DNA of 64,000 bases from CAYZQH01 sp050300015 (GTDB lineage Bacteria; Pseudomonadota; Gammaproteobacteria; Pseudomonadales; Cellvibrionaceae), in assembly GCA_050300015.1 (NCBI GenBank), contig JBNKWZ010000032.1, positions 1-64,000 on the forward strand, written 5' to 3'. A program made the translations under genes and the position numbers. Below the pieces are notes generated by a model. It was given only the letters and a program-made list of their open reading frames with translations. It had not been told where the DNA came from and ran no database searches. Within the stretch, counting starts at the first letter, position 1; every line of letters begins with the position of its first letter. This document shows positions 14,989-23,357 of this stretch, piece by piece.

Positions 14989-17147
14989 CGAAGAAAGTCT
15001 TTTTATTCGTCGTGATTGCCGTACTGGTTGTTGGGTTTTTCTGGTTCGATGTTGATCAACTGCTGACCTTGGCGGGGTTGAAAACCAGCCTGGTACAGTT
15101 TGAAGCTTGGCGCACTGAAACCCCTATTTTAGTTGGTGTTGCTTTCTTGCTGCTCTATGTCATCGTTACTGCATTGTCTCTACCCGGTGCTGCTGTCATG
15201 ACGCTGGCGGCCGGTGCACTGTTTGGCATCTTATGGGGCACAATCATTGTCTCTTTTGCCAGCTCCATTGGCGCCACTCTGGCTTTTTTAGTGTCGCGTT
15301 ATTTGCTAAGAGAGACGGTTCAAAGCCGTTTTGGGGAAAAGCTAAAACCTCTTAACGCGGGCATACAGAAAGAGGGCGCTTTTTACCTTTTCACTTTGCG
15401 CCTCGTTCCGGTTTTTCCGTTTTTTCTCATCAACTTGCTGATGGGGTTGACCCCCATTCGTGCCGCCGCTTTTTACTGGGTTAGTCAAGTAGGGATGTTG
15501 GCCGGCACGCTGGTGTATGTGAATGCAGGGACTCAAGTAGCACAACTGGAGCACTTTTCGGGTATTTTGTCGCCTTCTTTGCTTGTGTCTTTTGCTCTGT
15601 TGGGGTTGTTTCCGTTAATTGCGAAGAGGTTGTTGGCGGCAATCAAAGCCCGTCGCGTTTATACCGGCTACAAAAAACCTGTGCACTTTGATCGTAACCT
15701 TATCGTGATTGGTGCGGGCGCAGGAGGGCTGGTTACTGCCTATATCGCCGCTGCTGTAAAAGCCAAAGTCACTTTGATTGAAGCCCATAAAATGGGTGGA
15801 GATTGTTTGAATTACGGTTGTATTCCAAGCAAAGCCTTGATCAAAAGTGCGAGACTGGCACATCAAATTCGTCAGGCTGATCACTACGGCCTTGAGAGAT
15901 GTAATCCCAGTATTTCATTTCGCAAAGTTATGCAAAGGGTTCAGGATATCATCGCCCAAGTCGAACCTCATGACAGCGTTGAGCGCTATACGAGTCTAGG
16001 TGTAGACGTTATACAGGGTTATGCCAAATTGGTTGACCCCTGGACGGTGGAAATAAAACGTCATGATGGCCAAATGCAGCGACTCACAAGCCGGTCTGTG
16101 GTGTTGGCTACGGGTGCAAGGCCCTTCGTGCCGCCGTTGCCTGGCATTGATGAGGTAGGCTATGTCACTAGCGATACTCTGTGGCACGAATTTGCTCAAC
16201 TTAACGAAGCACCCAAGCGGTTGGTCGTGCTTGGTGGCGGTCCAATTGGATGTGAGCTGGCCCACGCCATGGCGCGCCTTGGTTCGCAAGTGATTCAAGT
16301 GGAGCGGGGAGAGCGTATTTTGGCCCGAGAGGACGAAGACGTTTCCAACCTTGCCACTCAATCTATGATGCGCGACGGCGTGACAATTTTAACCGGGCAT
16401 GATGCATTGCGCTGCGAGAAGCAGGGCGACAGGAAGTTTCTGGTTGTGTCACAAGACGGCGAAGAAAAAACAATCGAATTCGATACCTTGCTCTGTGCGG
16501 TTGGCCGTGTAGCAAGGCTGCAGGGCTACGGTCTCGAAGAGTTGGGTATCGAAACCAGTCACACCATCGTCACCAACGACTATCTGGAAACGCTGTACCC
16601 CAATATTTTTGCCGCAGGAGATGTGGTCGGCCCTTATCAGTTTACGCATACCGCCGCCCACCAGGCATGGTATGCCGCAGTGAATGCGCTTTTTGGGCAG
16701 GTTAAAAAATTTAAAGTCGATTATCGGGTGATTCCCCGGACCACGTTTATCGATCCCGAGGTTGCTCGCGTTGGACTCAATGAACAGGAAGCCAAAGAAC
16801 AAGGCATCGCCGTTGATGTGACCCGTTATGCGCTTGATGACTTGGATCGTGCTATTGCAGACGGCGCAACCCAGGGTTTTGTCAAGGTGCTAACGGAGCC
16901 TGGTAAGGATCGGATCCTTGGCGTGACGATCGTCGGAGAACATGGTGGTGATTTGTTGGCGGAATTCGTTTTGGCGATGAAGCATGGTTTGGGCCTGAAT
17001 AAGATTCTCAGCACTATCCATACCTATCCGACTTGGGCGGAAGCGAATAAATACGCAGCGGGTGAATGGAAGCGTGCACACGCTCCAAAAAACGTGTTGG
17101 TATGGTTGAAAAAATACCACTCATGGAGGCGAGGAAGTGCGCACTAA
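14985..17147 (+). CDS. TVP38/TMEM64 membrane domain fused to a MerA-like disulfide oxidoreductase
   Basis: A 720-residue fusion. Residues 1 to about 225 are a TVP38/DedA-type membrane domain with about five segments and the FALLxGPxWG-like region SLPGAAVMTLAAGALFG. From about 230 on it is a FAD-dependent pyridine nucleotide-disulfide oxidoreductase with VIGAGAGGLV, the redox-active GGDCLNYGCIPSKAL, the NAD motif VLGGGPIGCE and the C-terminal dimerisation domain ending in HTYPTWAEA. The C-terminal Cys pair that binds mercury in true MerA is missing, so mercury reduction is unlikely. Within the arsenic cluster it may supply reducing power at the membrane. It starts with GTG overlapping the arsS stop. 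Confidence 0.88.
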   Translation: MTKKVFLFVVIAVLVVGFFWFDVDQLLTLAGLKTSLVQFEAWRTETPILVGVAFLLLYVIVTALSLPGAAVMTLAAGALFGILWGTIIVSFASSIGATLAFLVSRYLLRETVQSRFGEKLKPLNAGIQKEGAFYLFTLRLVPVFPFFLINLLMGLTPIRAAAFYWVSQVGMLAGTLVYVNAGTQVAQLEHFSGILSPSLLVSFALLGLFPLIAKRLLAAIKARRVYTGYKKPVHFDRNLIVIGAGAGGLVTAYIAAAVKAKVTLIEAHKMGGDCLNYGCIPSKALIKSARLAHQIRQADHYGLERCNPSISFRKVMQRVQDIIAQVEPHDSVERYTSLGVDVIQGYAKLVDPWTVEIKRHDGQMQRLTSRSVVLATGARPFVPPLPGIDEVGYVTSDTLWHEFAQLNEAPKRLVVLGGGPIGCELAHAMARLGSQVIQVERGERILAREDEDVSNLATQSMMRDGVTILTGHDALRCEKQGDRKFLVVSQDGEEKTIEFDTLLCAVGRVARLQGYGLEELGIETSHTIVTNDYLETLYPNIFAAGDVVGPYQFTHTAAHQAWYAAVNALFGQVKKFKVDYRVIPRTTFIDPEVARVGLNEQEAKEQGIAVDVTRYALDDLDRAIADGATQGFVKVLTEPGKDRILGVTIVGEHGGDLLAEFVLAMKHGLGLNKILSTIHTYPTWAEANKYAAGEWKRAHAPKNVLVWLKKYHSWRRGSAH

Positions 17148-17946
17148 ATTATTGGGGTTTTTATTGCTTGCCGTGCTTGCAGCCCACACGATGGCAAACG
17201 AATACGGGAGAGGGGTATTCGACCATTCTTCTTGGGACCGGTTATTGTCAGCGCATGTAGAAGTATCTCAAGGAGGGCAATCAACTGTGGTCGACTATGA
17301 CGGAATGATGAAAGACCGAAGCGTACTGAAAAAATATTTGCATCAGCTGATGGCAGTCTCTAAATATCAATTTGACCGGTGGCCCAGTAACGAACAGCTG
17401 GCATTTTTGATTAACGCTTACAACGCTTGGACCGTCGAATTGATTTTGACTCAGTGGCCAAACCTTAGTTCTATTAAGGACTTAGGCGGGTTTTTTAGAT
17501 CCCCTTGGGACAAGGAGTTTTTGATTTTGCTGGGCGCAACTCGATCCCTCGACGATATTGAGCACGGGCTCATTCGTGAATCAGGCAAGTACAAAGACCC
17601 GCGTATTCACTTTGCTGTGAATTGCGCCAGCATTGGATGTCCGGCTCTACGCGTTGAAGCCTACAGCGGCAGCGTACTTGATCAGCAATTGGATGCGCAA
17701 ACCACGTTGTTTTTAAGCGATCAGACTCGTAATCGCGTTGATGGTGAAACCATTAGACTGTCGTCAATATTCAAATGGTACCGTGGGGATTTTGAAAAAG
17801 GCTGGCACGGCTTCAACCGATTGGAGGATTTTCTTCTGGTTTATGTCGAGGCATTAAATCTATCAAACGCTCAAATTGAACAGTTAAAAAATGGTGAGAC
17901 TAATATCGAGTTTCTGGATTATGACTGGCGCCTCAATAAAAAATAA
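17137..17946 (+). CDS. DUF547 exported protein
   Basis: A 269-residue protein with a Sec signal peptide (MRTKLLGFLLLAVLAAHTMA) and a DUF547 domain recognised by FLINAYNAWTVELIL, IEHGLIRE, RIHFAVNCASIGCPAL and LSSIFKWYRGDF. DUF547 proteins resemble cysteine-protease/transglutaminase-like folds and recur next to arsS and the rSAM-associated glycosyltransferases, but their role is not known. It starts with GTG behind GAGGCGAGGAA and overlaps the fusion gene by 11 bases, so it is translated as part of the same operon. Predicted location: periplasm or outer face of the inner membrane. Confidence 0.87.
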   Translation: MRTKLLGFLLLAVLAAHTMANEYGRGVFDHSSWDRLLSAHVEVSQGGQSTVVDYDGMMKDRSVLKKYLHQLMAVSKYQFDRWPSNEQLAFLINAYNAWTVELILTQWPNLSSIKDLGGFFRSPWDKEFLILLGATRSLDDIEHGLIRESGKYKDPRIHFAVNCASIGCPALRVEAYSGSVLDQQLDAQTTLFLSDQTRNRVDGETIRLSSIFKWYRGDFEKGWHGFNRLEDFLLVYVEALNLSNAQIEQLKNGETNIEFLDYDWRLNKK

Positions 17947-18640
17947 AACGTGTCAGCCTCAGCGACTGTATCCGGCACTCAGCATTATTGTTCCGATTTT
18001 GAACGAAATTGAGTTGCTGCCGGAGCTGATGGCTCATCTTCAACAATGGCAACGCAAAGGCTGCGAGGTACTTTTGGTCGATGGTGGAAGCTGTGATGGC
18101 TCAGCCGAGGTGGCCAAAGCCGTTGGTTTTGCCGTGCAACATGCGCCCTGTGGCCGCGCACAGCAGATGAACGCGGGTGCTGCTTACACCGAGGGAGCGG
18201 TGCTGGTGTTTCTACACGCCGACACCCGGCTGCCAAGTGATGCACAAGAGCGAATTCTTGGAGCTTTGAATGATCACTATTGGGGGCGATTTGATGTGCA
18301 GTTGTCAGGCGATCACTGGATGCTACGCGTCATCAGTTTTTTTATGAACTGTCGATCAAGGCTGACAGGTATTGCGACGGGTGATCAAGCCATTTTCATC
18401 CACAGGTCCACGTTTAAGGCAATTGGAGGGTTCCCAGTACAGCCGCTTATGGAAGACATTGAACTGTCTAAGCGCCTTCGACGATGCGGTCGCCCCAAAT
18501 GCATTCGGTCTCACGTTATCAGTTCAGGGCGACGATGGTTGACCCGTGGTGTTTGGCCAACCATCTGGCTTATGTGGCGATTACGCTGGGCCTATTGGCG
18601 TGGTGAGTCAGCAGAGACGTTAGCGCGACTGTATCAATAA
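17921..18640 (+). CDS. rSAM/selenodomain-associated glycosyltransferase 2 (TIGR04283 type)
   Basis: A family-2 glycosyltransferase of 239 residues. Motifs: LSIIVPILNE at the start of the GT-A fold, VLLVDGGSCDGS for nucleotide-sugar binding, FLHADTRLP as the DxD-type metal site, and GDQAIFIHRSTF with PLMEDIELSKRLR as the catalytic region. It is one of two transferases that co-occur with ArsS-type radical SAM proteins and are proposed to handle the sugar part of arsenosugars. The ATG at 17921 lies inside the end of the DUF547 gene; an upstream start at 17891 is also open. Confidence 0.88.
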   Translation: MTGASIKNKTCQPQRLYPALSIIVPILNEIELLPELMAHLQQWQRKGCEVLLVDGGSCDGSAEVAKAVGFAVQHAPCGRAQQMNAGAAYTEGAVLVFLHADTRLPSDAQERILGALNDHYWGRFDVQLSGDHWMLRVISFFMNCRSRLTGIATGDQAIFIHRSTFKAIGGFPVQPLMEDIELSKRLRRCGRPKCIRSHVISSGRRWLTRGVWPTIWLMWRLRWAYWRGESAETLARLYQ

Positions 18641-18659
18641 CCCCAATGTCTATGGCCCT

Positions 18660-19271
18660 ATGAAAACAATTCAGACCGTAATTTTTGCAAAAGCCCCCAT
18701 ACCCGGTTTGGCCAAAACTCGCCTCGGTCCAGCGCTGGGGCCCGATGGCGCTGCCAATCTGGCCAAGAAGATGCTCGAGCATTGCATTTCACAAGCCCTG
18801 GCTGCGGATATCGGCCCTGTGGAGCTGTGTGTCGCTCCGTCTATGAACCACCCTGTTTGGCGGGAATTGACGATTCCATCAGCGGTTCTCTGGTCAGAGC
18901 AGGGCGAAGGTGATTTGGGCGAGAGACTTGCCAGAGCTGCACAACGTGTGACTGCTTGTGGGGACGCGGTATTGTTAATAGGGTCCGATTGCCCTCAATT
19001 GACCTCATCTTTGTTAAAGCGTGCTGCGCTGGCGCTTCAAGAAAATGATGCCTGTATGGTGCCAGTCAGCGATGGAGGCTACGCTCTGCTGGGACTGAAT
19101 CATTACTTGCCATCACTTTTCGTAAAAATGCCCTGGAGTACGGACGGTGTTTCCCGGTTGACACAGCAGCGCCTAAAAGCCGAAGGATGGCGTGTTAGAA
19201 CTCTTGAAGTGTTACACGATATTGATGAACCACAGGATTTACAGTACCTGCCCGAGAAGTGGCTTTTGTGA
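18660..19271 (+). CDS. rSAM/selenodomain-associated transferase 1 (TIGR04282 type, nucleotidyl/glycosyltransferase-like)
   Basis: A 203-residue GT-A-fold transferase starting with VIFAKAPIPGLAKTRL, the family hallmark. LIGSDCPQL (metal-binding aspartate) and MVPVSDGGYALLGL follow. It ends with DIDEPQDLQYL, as in nucleotidyltransferases of the CofC/MobA type. It partners the TIGR04283 enzyme 19 bases upstream, so one may activate and the other transfer the sugar; this split of labour is inference. It is the last gene of the arsS operon, followed by an 890-base gap. Confidence 0.88.
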   Translation: MKTIQTVIFAKAPIPGLAKTRLGPALGPDGAANLAKKMLEHCISQALAADIGPVELCVAPSMNHPVWRELTIPSAVLWSEQGEGDLGERLARAAQRVTACGDAVLLIGSDCPQLTSSLLKRAALALQENDACMVPVSDGGYALLGLNHYLPSLFVKMPWSTDGVSRLTQQRLKAEGWRVRTLEVLHDIDEPQDLQYLPEKWLL

Positions 19272-20006
19272 GATGACTGTTTCGCATTTGTGCAAATCCA
19301 CACAGTCCGTAATTTTGATAGGTAATAATAAAATAGCATTGGTTGGGTGGTTAATAATCTTGATAAATACCCGAGCTAAATATGGGCGCAGCTCTTTAGG
19401 TTTGACGGCTGTATTGGCGCGATTTTTATTGGTGTTACGGCAGGGTATTTTTCTAACCTGTATGTGTAATGGTACACACAGTCGCGCGCCCAGGTGACTG
19501 TCATTTTGGTGGTTTCATAAAATTTGATAAATCAGTTGATTGGCACAATCACAATATTGCTGTTGATGGTGGGGTGTCACTTAAGACCTTGATGTCGGCA
19601 CCGGTGAAGTCGTAGAACTTATTTTTATAAGTGAGTGTAAGAAAAGCAGAGCGCGATACGACCAAATGAAAATTCGCACGTTAGAGGGTTCTTGTTTTGC
19701 AGCCAAGCCAACTCATTTTACCATTCATGTTTTGTCATTTATGGTCAATACAGAACCCGTCATTTCTGGCCCGGTATTTTGAGTGAGATGTTATTTCAAT
19801 TGTCTTTGCAATTCTATGCCATGTTCAAAAAGGAGGCGGTTCCCTTGAGTGTTGGCGGATGCGAGGCCCCGTGCTAAAGGATTGCGTGGGTATTATCCGG
19901 GAAGCCTGCCACGGTGGCCACGAAGGTGATCCCCCTTGAAATTGATCGAATTCTGGCATTTTCCAGATGGCGGGCGATATTGTTATGAAACAAAGGATCT
20001 AAAATT

Positions 20007-20038
20007 ATTAACCCGGCAATCTTTTATGTCGGGTTAAT
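20007..20038. promoter_or_regulatory. Inverted repeat upstream of arsM (operator- or terminator-like)
   Basis: ATTAACCCGGC (20007-20017) and GTCGGGTTAAT (20028-20038) form an inverted repeat with a 10-base loop. The left arm, extended to ATTAACCCGGCAAT (20007-20020), is also the exact reverse complement of 20128-20141. It could be a regulator binding site for the arsM promoter or a hairpin ending upstream transcription. Confidence 0.45.
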
Positions 20039-20058
20039 GCGGTACAAGGATGTTCCAC

Positions 20059-20079
20059 CATTGGCCGGAATGGCCAATG
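20059..20079. promoter_or_regulatory. Perfect GC-rich palindrome upstream of arsM
   Basis: CATTGGCC and GGCCAATG are perfect 8-bp arms around a 5-base loop, 86 bases before the arsM start and between the two ATTAACCCGG sites. Function unknown. Confidence 0.4.
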
Positions 20080-20127
20080 CAAGCGCTTAAAATACAAGAA
20101 AATTCACGCGTTTTCGCCAGTAATTTA

Positions 20128-20141
20128 ATTGCCGGGTTAAT
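20128..20141. promoter_or_regulatory. Second ATTGCCGGGTTAAT site before arsM
   Basis: These 14 bases are the exact reverse complement of 20007-20020 and end 23 bases before the arsM start codon, a position fit for a repressor operator. Confidence 0.45.
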
Positions 20142-20164
20142 AGTATTGATGGGAGTTAACAACC

Positions 20165-21208
20165 ATGCATGAAGTTGTACAAGATTATTATGGGAAGCAA
20201 CTGCAAAGCACTGCGGACCTCAAAACCACAGCCTGCTGCGATGCCAGCAGCTTGCCGGAATGGCTAAAGCCGTTACTGGGCAGTATCCACCCCGAGGTAT
20301 TGTCTCGATACTACGGCTGTGGGCTGGTTTGTCCTTCTTTGCTGCAAGGGTGCCGGGTACTGGATTTGGGTTGCGGTAGCGGAAGGGATGTTTATGCTTT
20401 GGCACAGCTTACAGGAATGGATGGTGAGGTCGTCGGAGTCGATATGACCGAGGAGCAGCTCGTGGTCGCGCAAACGCATCAGGACTGGCATGCAAAGGCT
20501 TTTGGCTATTCGAATGTGCGTTTTATCAAAGGCTATATCGAAAAACTTGACGAACTGGACTTAGAGCCTGGCTCGTTTGACGTCATCGTCTCGAACTGCG
20601 TGGTTAATCTGTCTCCAGATAAAGCCGCGGTATTGCGCGGTGTGCATCGTCTGCTCAAGCCCGGTGGCGAATTCTATTTTTCCGATGTCTATTCCGATCG
20701 TCGAGTGCCCGATGCCGTGCGTGAGGATTCGGTGCTGTACGGTGAGTGCCTGGGTGGCGCTTTGTACTGGAATGATTTCTTGCGTTTGGCTAACGAAGCA
20801 GGTTTTGCTGACCCCCGTTTGGTAGAGGATCGTCGCCTTGAAGTCACTGACGGTGAGCTAGCAAAGCAAACGGGCAACCTGCGGTTTTTCTCGGCGACTT
20901 ATCGGCTGTTCAAGTTGGATACACTGGAAAATGCTTGTGAGGATTATGGACAGGCGGTGATCTATAAAGGGACGATCCCTAACAACGCGCATCAATTTGT
21001 ATTGGATAAACATCATGCCATTGACTCAAGCCGGGTATTCCCTGTGTGTGGCAACACCTGGCGCATGCTGAAAGAAACGCGCTTTGCGGATCATTTCACG
21101 TTCATTGGGGATTTCAACAAGCATTATGGTTTGTTTGTAGGTTGTGGTTCGTCGATGCCCTTTGATACGACCCGTGATGGTTCGGCGGAGTCAACCCCAT
21201 GTTGCTAA
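20165..21208 (+). CDS. arsM: Arsenite S-adenosylmethionine methyltransferase ArsM, arsenosugar type
   Basis: A 347-residue methyltransferase. The SAM-binding domain has VLDLGCGSGRDVYALAQL, VVGVDMTEEQLVVA and FDVIVSNCVVNLSPDK; the Cys in this last motif is an arsenic ligand in the family. The C-terminal extension after about residue 250 (FVLDKHHAIDSSRVFPVCGNTWRML) is typical of the arsenosugar-type ArsM. It also has the N-terminal Cys pair (TACCDASSLPEW) and a C-terminal Cys-Cys. It methylates trivalent arsenic, giving the methylated arsenic that ArsS is thought to use. It overlaps the arsenate reductase gene by 10 bases. Confidence 0.93.
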   Translation: MHEVVQDYYGKQLQSTADLKTTACCDASSLPEWLKPLLGSIHPEVLSRYYGCGLVCPSLLQGCRVLDLGCGSGRDVYALAQLTGMDGEVVGVDMTEEQLVVAQTHQDWHAKAFGYSNVRFIKGYIEKLDELDLEPGSFDVIVSNCVVNLSPDKAAVLRGVHRLLKPGGEFYFSDVYSDRRVPDAVREDSVLYGECLGGALYWNDFLRLANEAGFADPRLVEDRRLEVTDGELAKQTGNLRFFSATYRLFKLDTLENACEDYGQAVIYKGTIPNNAHQFVLDKHHAIDSSRVFPVCGNTWRMLKETRFADHFTFIGDFNKHYGLFVGCGSSMPFDTTRDGSAESTPCC

Positions 21209-21732
21209 CCAATGCTGAAACACGTTTGGTTAAAACGCCTAAGAATGCTACGCGGTTGCGGGTTTTAGTGCTTTGCACGGGCAACTCCGCGCGCTCTATT
21301 ATGGCCGAAGCCATTTTCAATTCAGTGGGAGCGCCGTTGTTTCAGGCGTTCAGCGCAGGAAGCCGCCCGGTCGGCAGGGTCAACCCGTTGGCACTGGAGC
21401 AGATCAAGCGATTGGACCTGAATAAGGAAGGCGTTTTGCACAGCAAGAGCTGGAATGCGTTTACCAAACCAGAGGCACCGAAAATTGATTTGGTGCTGAC
21501 GGTGTGTGATAACGCCGCTTCAGAAACCTGTCCGGCTTTTGCGGGTAATTATGAGCATATCCACTGGGGGTTGCGTGATCCCGCCGGCTTCTCGCGAGAT
21601 GTCGATATAGAACGTTCGGCCTTTTCAGGCTGCTTTAATGAAATATTGTCGAGAGTTGAGGTGATGGTATCCAACTATTCGCCTACTGATGCCTACGAAG
21701 ACATCGTTGAGGCCATGAAGGCATTAGGGTGA
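21199..21732 (+). CDS. arsC: Arsenate reductase, low-molecular-weight phosphatase type (ArsC)
   Basis: A 177-residue protein with a low-molecular-weight tyrosine-phosphatase fold. The P-loop LCTGNSARSIMAEAIFN has the CX5R active site, and the later LVLTVCDNAASETCP supplies the Cys pair used for the disulfide relay of thioredoxin-coupled arsenate reductases. It converts arsenate to arsenite, the substrate of ArsM encoded just upstream (10-base overlap), so the pair forms the entry step of the pathway. A 20-residue N-terminal extension precedes the domain. Confidence 0.9.
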   Translation: MLLTNAETRLVKTPKNATRLRVLVLCTGNSARSIMAEAIFNSVGAPLFQAFSAGSRPVGRVNPLALEQIKRLDLNKEGVLHSKSWNAFTKPEAPKIDLVLTVCDNAASETCPAFAGNYEHIHWGLRDPAGFSRDVDIERSAFSGCFNEILSRVEVMVSNYSPTDAYEDIVEAMKALG

Positions 21733-22150
21733 AAAAGTATTTATTCGCTGAAGTCTGGTGTTGTTGTTTGTGCGGGTTACTCTGCCCATGGTCCATGCGG
21801 AAGACAATCGGTTAATGATAACGGGGCCTAGCCTCGAGCCTCTTAATGTTAGAAGCTGTCTCAAAAATGATCTTTTTCGCACCAGCTGCGTTCTCGCGTC
21901 TCTCAAATGCTCATTTACACCTGTAAACTGCGCTTTTTGAGACGCACGGGCCTTGCTTGTACAAAAATCTTTATTTTTGAAATGGCTTCTAGAAATCGCC
22001 AAGCGCTATGAACCTCACCCCCCTGCAGGCTGGTTTGAGCCAGTACACGTACTTACGGCGAATATTCTCTGGAAATGACCTATGCCATGGGTGATCATCG
22101 TGCCAGTTTGTTTGCTTTGGGGTTTTTGTTGACGTTGCTGGTATAGGTGT
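21733..22150 (+). pseudogene. Decayed phosphate-type ABC transporter (pstS/pstC-like), interrupted
   Basis: Three coding scraps are visible. Left of the MITE, from 21788, ends a signal-peptide-like stretch then AEDNRLMITGPSLEPLN. Right of it, from about 21992, comes EIAKRYEPHPP. Together these resemble the start of PstS (typically LTITGSSTxAPLxxEIAKRYExxHP). Further right, LTANIL and then, in another frame, SLEMTYAMGDHRASLFALGFLL resemble the C-terminus of the PstC permease, ending at a TAG near 22146. So a pstS-pstC locus lost its middle, gained frameshifts and was split by a MITE. Such transporters often accompany arsenosugar clusters, where they would import phosphate or arsenate. Family assignment is by eye. 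Confidence 0.5.
21850..21991. mobile_element. 142-bp MITE with imperfect terminal inverted repeats and TA ends
   Basis: The ends TAGAAGC...GCTTCTA begin imperfect terminal repeats of about 29 bp (roughly 75% match by eye, sharing AGAAGC and TCAAAAAT). The TA at each border fits a TA target duplication as made by IS630/Tc1-type transposases. The centre folds on itself: GCGTCTCAAA pairs with TTTGAGACGC, and inside it TTTACA pairs with TGTAAA. No coding capacity. It sits within the pstS-like remnant. Confidence 0.65.
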
Positions 22151-22306
22151 TAGACGATCGGCCGCTAATATTTCTGGAGCACAGGGTTAGTGTATGTCAG
22201 TAAAACCGGGAAGAGTGACTGGTTCACTAAACCGATGTACGTATTGCTGGGCTCTTATGTGTCCAGACTATATGAAGCGGAATCCGTTTTCTATCGAGGA
22301 AAGATG

Positions 22307-23146
22307 ATGAATGATTGGCTCGGGCTCGAACCGGTATTGCGCCTGGTTTCTTTTGCTGGAATATTTTTAATTCTGTTTCTCTGGGAGATAAAATCACCAA
22401 GACGTACACTAGGATTTAGCAAAGGCTACCGCTGGTTTAATAACCTTAGTATCGTTTTACTTAACAGCATATTGTTGCGCCTTGTATTTCCTGGTGCTGC
22501 GGTTGGTGTTGCGGTATGGGTCGAGATGGAACAGTTAGGCCTTTTTAATAACACGTTTTTATCCGAGTGGCCATTTTGGATAAAAGTTATTATTGGTGTT
22601 GTCCTTTTAGATTTTACCATCTGGCTCCAGCACGTATTATTTCACGCTGTCCCTGCGCTGTGGCGTTTGCATAGAATGCATCATACTGACTTGGATATAG
22701 ATATCACCACCGGTTTGCGTTTTCACCCGCTAGAAATCGTCTTGTCGATGGCCATAAAGGCTGGTGTGATTTTGATGTTGGGTGTGCCTGTCGCTGCGGT
22801 TTTGATATTTGAAGTCCTACTCAATACCACTTCGATGTTTAATCACGGCAATGTGAATCTTCCTCGGAGACTGGATAAATGGTTACGTTGGATCATTGTG
22901 ACTCCAGATATGCACCGAGTGCACCATTCTTGGCGTTCAGATGAGACAGATTCTAACTTTGGTTTTAATGTGCCTTGGTGGGATCGCCTGTTGGGCACCT
23001 ACCGCGCGCAGCCCAAGGACGGCCACCTGGAAATGATCATTGGCATCAAGCAATTTAGAGCGCGTGATGACAGCAGGTTAGACCGTTTGTTATTGCAGCC
23101 GTTTGTTTCGAGTCATCATGTTACTGACTCAGAATCACTAAAATAG
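22307..23146 (+). CDS. Sterol desaturase/fatty-acid hydroxylase family membrane enzyme
   Basis: A 279-residue inner-membrane di-iron enzyme. The histidine boxes are present in order: HVLFH, HRMHH, a distant FNHGN, and HRVHH, with four to five membrane segments between them. Such enzymes hydroxylate or desaturate lipid chains or sterol-like substrates. The frame opens at 22190, but the adjacent ATGs at 22304 and 22307 follow a GAGGAAAG site and begin the conserved part. It follows the arsenic cluster remnants and may be unrelated to them; a link to membrane lipid change elsewhere in this region is only suggestive. Confidence 0.85.
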   Translation: MNDWLGLEPVLRLVSFAGIFLILFLWEIKSPRRTLGFSKGYRWFNNLSIVLLNSILLRLVFPGAAVGVAVWVEMEQLGLFNNTFLSEWPFWIKVIIGVVLLDFTIWLQHVLFHAVPALWRLHRMHHTDLDIDITTGLRFHPLEIVLSMAIKAGVILMLGVPVAAVLIFEVLLNTTSMFNHGNVNLPRRLDKWLRWIIVTPDMHRVHHSWRSDETDSNFGFNVPWWDRLLGTYRAQPKDGHLEMIIGIKQFRARDDSRLDRLLLQPFVSSHHVTDSESLK

Positions 23147-23357
23147 TACTTTGCCTGACGAGCAATATAGGGACGGGGCAATGCCGCGACTTGTCGATGC
23201 TTGGTTTGCTAGCCTGTGTACTACATTGTTCTATAGGTTCACACCACCCCAATATTTAAGATGCGGCGGGTGATTAGCAGACGTTCAGCACCCGCTAGCA
23301 ATACGCCTAATCATGAGTTGCTTTGGATGTCGAATGACCCACAAAGAGTAGTCTCTG

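Larger units (their letters stand above)
19272..20164. other. 890-base gap inside the arsenic cluster
   Basis: No coding frame here looks real; the longest frames lack good starts and family resemblance. The distal 160 bases before arsM contain three copies of an ATTAACCCGRC half-site and a GC-rich palindrome (listed separately), so this stretch is probably the regulatory region of arsM-arsC. No arsR-like gene is seen in the gap or elsewhere in the cluster. Confidence 0.5.

Noticed and set aside
16890..17120. Many long frames opposite real genes (for example within the fusion protein, dxs, pdxA and lptD).
   Set aside because: They lie on the strand opposite well-identified genes, have no family features, and follow from codon structure of the true gene.
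14985..17147. Calling the fusion protein a mercuric reductase.
   Set aside because: The N-terminal HMA domain and the C-terminal vicinal Cys pair of MerA are absent, and no mer genes are nearby.
19692..19877. A 61-codon frame in the arsenic cluster gap as a small gene such as arsR.
   Set aside because: TTG start, no ribosome site, and no helix-turn-helix or metal-binding Cys pattern of ArsR.
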